From: Deltaproteobacteria bacterium
Lineage (GTDB): Bacteria > Desulfobacterota > Desulfobacteria > Desulfobacterales > ETH-SRB1
Assembly: GCA_019309665.1 (NCBI GenBank)
Contig: JAFDFV010000010.1
Coordinates: 1-13,947 of the forward strand
Direction: 5' to 3'
Length of the DNA stretch: 13,947 nucleotides
Shown piece by piece: positions 6,866-11,389 of the stretch. The first letter of the stretch is position 1; each line of letters begins with the position of its first letter. Made by a program: the position numbers and the translations under genes. The notes below the pieces were generated by a model. It made no database searches. It was given only the letters and a program-made list of their open reading frames with translations, and was not told the origin of the DNA.

Positions 6866-7861
6866 ATGAAAATGAAAACCTCGAAGTTTTTTTTCGTCCT
6901 TATTCTTTGTTTATCACTTTTTTCCTTTATATTGGAAATATCGGCTAATCTGTCTGCTGCCGGCATGACCAGTATAAGGGTTTTGAAAAAAGCGGAGATA
7001 GAGGATGATAAGATGTTATTAGGAAAAATTGCCATGATCAAAGGTGAAGACTCGGAGCTGGTTCAAAAGCTGCGGGCTATTGTCGTCGGAAGTGCGCCTT
7101 TGCCCGGGAAGTCACGCCGGATCGACGAGCATTACATAAAAATCCGTTTGAAACAAAACGGCGTTGATTTATCCAGGATAATACTGCAGGTCCCTGAAAA
7201 AAATGAGATATCCAGAGGTTTTATCGAGATTTCCAGGGAGAGAATTGAAAAGATTGCTATGGATTTTATATATAAAAAAATTCCCTATGAAAGAAACAGA
7301 GCAAGGGTCAAGGAGATTCGGATCAATCGCAGCGTGGTTCTTCCAAAAGGAAGTGTTACCTGTAAAGTTGTTTCTCCCCCAAATATGGATTTTTTCGGCT
7401 TAATCCCCCTCTCCATTTCTTTCAATGTAAACGGGAGGTTTCAAAAGAAGGTGTCAGTGACTGTTGATATTGAGGTGTTAACGGAAGTGGTTGTCACCAA
7501 AAGGCCGATTGGAAGGTATAAAATGATAACAGAAGATGATATTTGTTTACAAAAAAGGGATATGTCAAATTTATCGTCCAATATTATTACTAACTCCGAA
7601 GATGTCCTGGGCAAAAGAGCCAAAAGAACAATTAATGCAAAAACAGTCTTGCGGGCTGATCTTGTAGAATTTCCTTTTTTGGTCAGGCGTGGAGACATTG
7701 TGTCGATCATCGCTGAGTCGGATAGTTTAAGAATTACCGCTCTTGGAGAGGTTAAGGAAAAAGGCCGTAAGGGCCAGAGAATTAGAGTTGTAAATCTTGA
7801 TTCTAAAAAAGGGATATACGCTCGTGTGCTTGATTCAAATACAGTAGTGGTTAATTTTTAA
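6866..7861 (+). CDS. flgA: FlgA, P-ring assembly chaperone
   Basis: FlgA is a periplasmic chaperone for P-ring (FlgI) assembly. The N-terminus has a clear Sec signal: MKMKTSK, a hydrophobic core of about 16 residues (FFFVLILCLSLFSFIL), and likely cleavage near residue 27-31. The C-terminal half contains the SAF-type fold (RPIGRYKMITEDDI, about 204-217) and the ending GDIVSIIAESDSLRITALGEV, then VNLDSKKGIYARVLDSNTVVV. At 331 residues it is longer than the enteric protein (about 220). The extra N-terminal domain is common in deltaproteobacterial-type FlgA. The ATG at 6872 is an alternative start, with GAG six bases upstream, and drops two residues. Confidence 0.93.
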   Translation: MKMKTSKFFFVLILCLSLFSFILEISANLSAAGMTSIRVLKKAEIEDDKMLLGKIAMIKGEDSELVQKLRAIVVGSAPLPGKSRRIDEHYIKIRLKQNGVDLSRIILQVPEKNEISRGFIEISRERIEKIAMDFIYKKIPYERNRARVKEIRINRSVVLPKGSVTCKVVSPPNMDFFGLIPLSISFNVNGRFQKKVSVTVDIEVLTEVVVTKRPIGRYKMITEDDICLQKRDMSNLSSNIITNSEDVLGKRAKRTINAKTVLRADLVEFPFLVRRGDIVSIIAESDSLRITALGEVKEKGRKGQRIRVVNLDSKKGIYARVLDSNTVVVNF

Positions 7862-7888
7862 ATTCTTCAAAACCGGAGATTAAAAAGA

Positions 7889-8632
7889 ATGTTTTGCAAA
7901 TATAAGAAGTTATCAAAGTTTTTAATGTACATCTGCTTTTCTTCATTCTTTTTTATGATTTTTTTCGGTTGTGCCGCCAGGATTAAAGAAACAAAACCGC
8001 TAATGGATAATATTGCCAATGAGGCCAATAAAGAGCCTGCATTAAAACATGATGGTTCTCTATGGCAGGATGGCGGTCCATTGAGTGAGCTGTTTATAAA
8101 TCCTAAAGCCAGAAGCATTGGAGATATCGTTACTATCAAAATAGTTGAATCCTCCAGTGCTTCAAATAGAGCTACAACCAATACAGGCAGAAGTTCCTCT
8201 TTATCTATGGGCATAGATAATCTTTTTGGTCTGGAAGGTCGGTATGATAAATCAAGTCCTACAAGCAAAAGTCCTCATCCATTTTTTAACCCTTTTGCCA
8301 GAGCAAACGGCGATTTGTCGAGTACTTTTGACGGATCCGGTACAACCACCAGGAGCGGAGACCTTACGGCATATATCACTGCAAGGATCACAAAAGTATT
8401 GCCTAACGGCAACCTTGAGATTGTTGGAACACGTGAAGTAACGGTAAACAGCGAGGAACAGACGATAGCCTTATCCGGAATTATCCGGCCGAGAGACATT
8501 TCGCCGGATAACATAATTCTGTCAACTTATATATCTGATGCCAAAATTGCATATAGCGGTTCAGGTATAATTAATGACCGTCAGCGTCCCGGCTGGATGG
8601 CAAGGATTCTGGACTGGGTCTGGCCACTTTGA
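7889..8632 (+). CDS. flgH: FlgH, flagellar L-ring lipoprotein
   Basis: FlgH forms the L-ring in the outer membrane around the rod. The 247-residue protein has the diagnostic stretches SIGDIVTIKIVESSSASN (about 77-94), SGDLTAYITARITKVLPNGN, EQTIALSGIIRPRDIS and a C-terminal IAYSGSGIINDRQRPGWM. The N-terminus is a lipoprotein signal with a long hydrophobic stretch ending FFGC, so C28 is the likely lipidated cysteine. The residues at -3 and -2 are Phe rather than Leu and a small residue, making the lipobox poor though the context is typical. It lies 27 bases after flgA, with GGAGA upstream of the ATG. Confidence 0.96.
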   Translation: MFCKYKKLSKFLMYICFSSFFFMIFFGCAARIKETKPLMDNIANEANKEPALKHDGSLWQDGGPLSELFINPKARSIGDIVTIKIVESSSASNRATTNTGRSSSLSMGIDNLFGLEGRYDKSSPTSKSPHPFFNPFARANGDLSSTFDGSGTTTRSGDLTAYITARITKVLPNGNLEIVGTREVTVNSEEQTIALSGIIRPRDISPDNIILSTYISDAKIAYSGSGIINDRQRPGWMARILDWVWPL

Positions 8633-8636
8633 TTTC

Positions 8637-8660
8637 GGGGATCAGGGGGCCAGGGATCGG
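8637..8660 (+). repeat. Imperfect 8-bp G-rich tandem repeat after flgH
   Basis: GGGGATCA, GGGGGCCA and GGGATCGG run end to end four bases after the flgH stop codon. The match between units is imperfect, but the position and unit length agree with the arrays at the other junctions. Confidence 0.5.
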
Positions 8661-8684
8661 AAATGTTAAGGTGTTGGTTGTAGT

Positions 8685-8703
8685 GGCGAATCTATTGTTC
8701 GCC
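8685..8703 (+). promoter_or_regulatory. Small hairpin in the flgI leader
   Basis: GGCGAA and TTCGCC form a perfect 6-bp stem with a 7-base loop, ending seven bases before the flgI ribosome binding site. It could tune flgI translation or be left over from a repeat. The structure is visible; a role is not shown. Confidence 0.4.
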
Positions 8704-8722
8704 CATCACAGGAGGGAAAGGG

Positions 8723-9841
8723 ATGGCTGAAAAGTTGAACAAGAGTATGCTTACAAAATTTGTGTTACTATCGGTAATTCTGACCATTTTTATCAGTCAT
8801 GCTCATGCCGTTCGGATCAAGGACATTACAGATATTGAAGGGGTTCGTAAAAACCAGTTGGTCGGATATGGGCTGGTCGTGGGTTTGAATGGAACTGGTG
8901 ACGGCAATAAGTCGGAATTTACTACTCAATCCATGGCAAGCATGTTGGAAAAAATGGGTATAACGGTTAGTTATGAAGATATAAAGGTTGATAATGTTGC
9001 AGCCGTGATGGTTACTGCCGATCTGCCGCCATTTGCAAGAGTCGGCAACAGAATCGATGTTCTTGTCAGCTCGATAGGCGATGCAGATAACCTTCAGGGA
9101 GGAACATTGCTGCTCACTCCTCTTAAGGCCGCAGATGGAAAGGTTTACGCTGTTGCCCAGGGCCCGGTCAGCACAGGGGGGTTCTCATCCGGAGGAGAAG
9201 GCGGCAAAGTCCAGAAGAACTTTCCTACTGTGGGACGCGTTGTAGGCGGGTCTACGATTGAAAGAGAGATACTGTTCAATTTTAATCAAAAAAAAACGTT
9301 ATCCCTGAGATTACACAATCCTGATTTTACTACTGCATCTCGTGTGGCTGAGGCAATCAATACAGCCCTGTATGAACAGATAGCCAAAACTCCGGATGCC
9401 GGAACCATACAGGTAGGGATTTCGGAAAAATATTCGGGAAACATTGTGGGATTAGTTGCTCTGATAGAAGGATTAAATGTCGTTCCGGATACAACTTCTA
9501 AAATAGTGGTTAATGAACGAACCGGAACCGTGGTCATGGGAGATAATGTCAGGATTTCAACCATAGCAGTTGCTCACGGAAATTTGAGCATTCAAATCAA
9601 GGAATCAAAAGATGTTTCTCAGCCCCTTCCTTTTTCACAGGGTGTAACTGTGGTGACTCCTGAAACTGAAATTTCAGTAGAAGAGGAAAAAAACAAACTC
9701 TTGTTGGTCAAGTCCGGAGTAACTATTGGTGAGGTGGTAAGGGCTTTGAATGCACTTGGAGTATCCCCTCGGGATTTGATTGCCATCTTCCAGGCCATCA
9801 AGGCAGCCGGGGCACTGCAGGCAGAATTGGAGATAATCTAA
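8723..9841 (+). CDS. flgI: FlgI, flagellar P-ring protein
   Basis: FlgI polymerises into the P-ring in the periplasm with help from FlgA. The 372 residues match the family length. There is a Sec signal with likely cleavage after AHA (residue 29), giving a mature start VRIKDITDIEGVRKNQLVGY, close to other mature FlgI proteins. Further hallmarks are GYGLVVGLNGTGD, LPPFARVGNRIDVLVSSIGDA, LQGGTLLLTPLKAADG, VNERTGTVVMGDNVRIS and the C-terminal LNALGVSPRDLIAIFQAI. GGAGG at 8711-8715 gives a strong start. Its stop shares one base with the flgJ start. Confidence 0.98.
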   Translation: MAEKLNKSMLTKFVLLSVILTIFISHAHAVRIKDITDIEGVRKNQLVGYGLVVGLNGTGDGNKSEFTTQSMASMLEKMGITVSYEDIKVDNVAAVMVTADLPPFARVGNRIDVLVSSIGDADNLQGGTLLLTPLKAADGKVYAVAQGPVSTGGFSSGGEGGKVQKNFPTVGRVVGGSTIEREILFNFNQKKTLSLRLHNPDFTTASRVAEAINTALYEQIAKTPDAGTIQVGISEKYSGNIVGLVALIEGLNVVPDTTSKIVVNERTGTVVMGDNVRISTIAVAHGNLSIQIKESKDVSQPLPFSQGVTVVTPETEISVEEEKNKLLLVKSGVTIGEVVRALNALGVSPRDLIAIFQAIKAAGALQAELEII

Positions 9842-10200
9842 TGCCGCCCTTAATTTTTCCGTCAGGCGTACCACTTCAATCCGTCAATAAGCCGGAATTA
9901 CTAAAAATAGATAGGGTACAAAATTCTTTAGAATCCGGAAAAGCCTCTTCTTCCTGTAAAAGTGACGCTCGACTTAAGGAAGCGTCTTTTGAGCTGGAAT
10001 CGCTTTTTATTAATTACCTTTTAAAAGAAATGCGAGCCACTATTCCCAAATCAGGGTTTATAAGCGGGGGAAAGGCTGAAGAAATCTACACCTCTATGTT
10101 GGATTCTCAACTGGCAAAAGAAATGGCCTCCAGAGGAGGAATCGGCCTTTCTTCTCTTCTTTGTGACCAACTTTGCACCGAGCCGGAAGATGATGAATGA
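9841..10200 (+). CDS. flgJ: FlgJ-type rod-binding protein, single domain
   Basis: This corresponds to the N-terminal rod-capping domain of FlgJ, which helps rod assembly. Conserved features are FELESLFINYLLKEMRATIP (about 50-69), then GGKAEEIYTSMLDSQLAKEM and GIGLSSLL. At 119 residues it lacks the C-terminal muramidase domain of enteric FlgJ. That is normal in many non-gamma groups, where a separate enzyme opens the wall, and no sign of truncation is seen. It overlaps the flgI stop by one base (TAATG), with GGAG inside the end of flgI as ribosome binding site. Confidence 0.92.
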   Translation: MPPLIFPSGVPLQSVNKPELLKIDRVQNSLESGKASSSCKSDARLKEASFELESLFINYLLKEMRATIPKSGFISGGKAEEIYTSMLDSQLAKEMASRGGIGLSSLLCDQLCTEPEDDE

Positions 10201-10224
10201 TTAGTCGAGTAAGGTAAATGGATG

Positions 10225-10256
10225 AATCAACAAATTATCTAATCAACAAATTAAAG
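10225..10256 (+). repeat. 16-bp direct repeat abutting the flgM promoter
   Basis: AATCAACAAATTATCT at 10225-10240 is followed at once by AATCAACAAATTAAAG at 10241-10256. The second copy runs into the -35 element of the sigma-28 promoter. Confidence 0.75.
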
Positions 10257-10278
10257 GTTTAGCCATTTTTGCCGATAA
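10252..10278 (+). promoter_or_regulatory. Sigma-28 (FliA) promoter upstream of flgM
   Basis: TAAA at 10252-10255 and GCCGATAA at 10271-10278 are separated by 15 bases, an exact match to the FliA consensus TAAA-N15-GCCGATAA. Transcription would begin a few bases downstream, giving a leader of about 70 bases before flgM. FliA is encoded in this window, so the promoter closes an FliA-FlgM feedback loop. Confidence 0.88.
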
Positions 10279-10357
10279 ATGATGTAGATAGAAATTACGT
10301 AACATTTTAGCCCTTAACGACTCAACAACTTGACCAAGTTCCAGGGAGGTTTGAGAA

Positions 10358-10666
10358 ATGGAAATTACGGCGAAAAATTCTCCTATTAAGTTAGAGGCCT
10401 ATATTAAAAACCTCAGCGATAAAGGAAAGACAGGCCCCTCATCAAAACAAGGCCCTGAGGAGATTCTTAGTGAGGATAAGGTTGTATTATCCCCAAAAGC
10501 AAGGGAGATTCAGGAGGCAAAAAAGCTCTTAAATTCTCTTCCGGATGTCCGGGAGGAAAAGGTAGCTCATTTAAAAAAACAGATCGAGAATGGAACTTAT
10601 CAAATTAAAGGTGAAAAGATAGCCGTCAAAATGCTGAAGGAATCTCTTCTTAACGAAATGCTATAG
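10358..10666 (+). CDS. flgM: FlgM, anti-sigma-28 factor
   Basis: FlgM binds FliA and keeps it inactive until the hook-basal body is complete, then leaves through the type III exporter. The 102-residue protein has a polar, probably unstructured N-terminal half and the conserved sigma-binding C-terminal half: DKVVLSPKAREIQEAKKLL (about 40-58), then VAHLKKQIENGTYQIKGEKI and AVKMLKESLLNEML. GGGAGG upstream fixes the start. The stop codon TAG lies inside the left end of a palindromic insertion element, which has taken over the 3' end without altering the expected protein. A sigma-28 promoter precedes it. Confidence 0.93.
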   Translation: MEITAKNSPIKLEAYIKNLSDKGKTGPSSKQGPEEILSEDKVVLSPKAREIQEAKKLLNSLPDVREEKVAHLKKQIENGTYQIKGEKIAVKMLKESLLNEML

Positions 10667-10786
10667 ACTTTCAGATAATTCATTTCACAAGGCTATAAGG
10701 AAAAATCTGAGTAAGTCGTGCTGATGTGTACGTCGACGAGGATTTTAACTGATAACGCAGTGAAATTATTTATCTGAAAGTCTATA
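10662..10786. mobile_element. 125-bp MITE-like palindromic element with TA ends
   Basis: The outer 27 bases, starting TATAGACTTTCAGATAA at 10662, are mirrored at 10760-10786 (ending TTATCTGAAAGTCTATA) with two mismatches. Weaker mirror symmetry extends inward to 46 bases per arm (10662-10707 and 10741-10786), leaving a centre of about 33 bases. There is no ORF inside. Near-full palindromicity, small size and TA at both ends suggest a non-autonomous element moved by a transposase that duplicates TA, such as IS630/Tc1-mariner types. If the TA is the target duplication, the empty site reads CTATGA, a Leu codon followed by a stop. No transposase is in the window to confirm the family. Confidence 0.8.
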
Positions 10787-10814
10787 TGAACGAATCGATG
10801 ATTTGGTGGATTAC

Positions 10815-11351
10815 ATGAGTCAACGAATTGACAAATTGACGAATTATAGAATGGATTTGCTGTTTAATAAATTTTTATGTCTGCTTGAAGAGGAAACAGA
10901 TTTTTATCAATTGTTGCTTTTAGTCGTTCAAAAAGAGAATAGGGCGGTAGTGGATTTAAAACTGAAAGAGTTGAATGAGGCTGCTAAAGAAAAAGAGAAT
11001 TTGCTCCTGAAAATTCAGATACTGGAAGAACAAAGGCAACGCATGCTGGAGAGGGTGGCTGATTCTATAGGATGCCCGCTTCAGGGCCTTACCTTATCTG
11101 AATTATCTCAATTGATAGAAGAGCCTTACTCCACCCGGTTAAAGGACTGCCGTTCTAATCTTTTAGCGCTGACACAAAGTATTCAGGATGTTAATAATAG
11201 CAATAAGTCCCTAATAGTGCACTCTCTTAAACTTGTTGGAAGTTCATTATCCTTATTAGATAATTTAATTGCACCCATTCCAGTTTATTGCCAGACCGGT
11301 AAGACTCAAGTTAATGATCAAAGCGGGAAGGTTCTTTCCGCTCAAATTTAG
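10815..11351 (+). CDS. flgN: FlgN, export chaperone for hook-filament junction proteins
   Basis: FlgN is a cytoplasmic type III chaperone for FlgK and FlgL. The protein is nearly all helical, with the typical opening LLFNKFLCLLEEETDFYQLL, then ENRAVVDLKLKELNEAAKEKENLLLKI and LEEQRQRMLERVAD, followed by a conserved helical hairpin. The start is uncertain. The ATG at 10815 has GGTGGA closely upstream and gives 178 residues, but its first codons run over an 8-bp tandem repeat. The ATG at 10851 begins at MDLLFNKF, where the family alignment would start, but has no visible ribosome binding site. TTG at 10803 is less likely. A MITE-like element separates it from flgM. Confidence 0.82.
   Translation: MSQRIDKLTNYRMDLLFNKFLCLLEEETDFYQLLLLVVQKENRAVVDLKLKELNEAAKEKENLLLKIQILEEQRQRMLERVADSIGCPLQGLTLSELSQLIEEPYSTRLKDCRSNLLALTQSIQDVNNSNKSLIVHSLKLVGSSLSLLDNLIAPIPVYCQTGKTQVNDQSGKVLSAQI
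10822..10845 (+). repeat. 8-bp tandem repeat at the flgN start
   Basis: AACGAATT, GACAAATT and GACGAATT run end to end. They lie just upstream of, or within, the first codons of flgN depending on the true start. Confidence 0.8.
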
Positions 11352-11352
11352 T

Positions 11353-11376
11353 CGACTACTCGACTACTCGACTAAT
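11353..11376 (+). repeat. 8-bp tandem repeat in the flgN-cheA spacer
   Basis: CGACTACT occurs twice and is followed by CGACTAAT. The array begins two bases after the flgN stop codon and leaves just enough room for the cheA ribosome binding site (AAGGA at 11378-11382). Confidence 0.85.
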
Positions 11377-11389
11377 TAAGGAATCAGGT

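Noticed and set aside
8684..8699. Sigma-54-like TGGC-N7-TTGT upstream of flgI
   Set aside because: The essential -12 GC is GT, and the site coincides with a small hairpin inside what looks like a continuous rod/ring operon.
9841..10200. FlgJ as a truncated gene lacking its muramidase domain
   Set aside because: Single-domain FlgJ is common outside gammaproteobacteria, and the ORF ends cleanly with no remnant downstream.
10327..10340. AACTTG-AC-CAAGTT dyad in the flgM leader
   Set aside because: It is short and has a 2-base centre; chance occurrence in AT-rich sequence is likely.
10662..10786. The flgM-flgN palindrome as a simple intrinsic terminator
   Set aside because: It is 125 bp with 46-base mirrored arms and TA ends and has no U run after it, which fits a small mobile element better.
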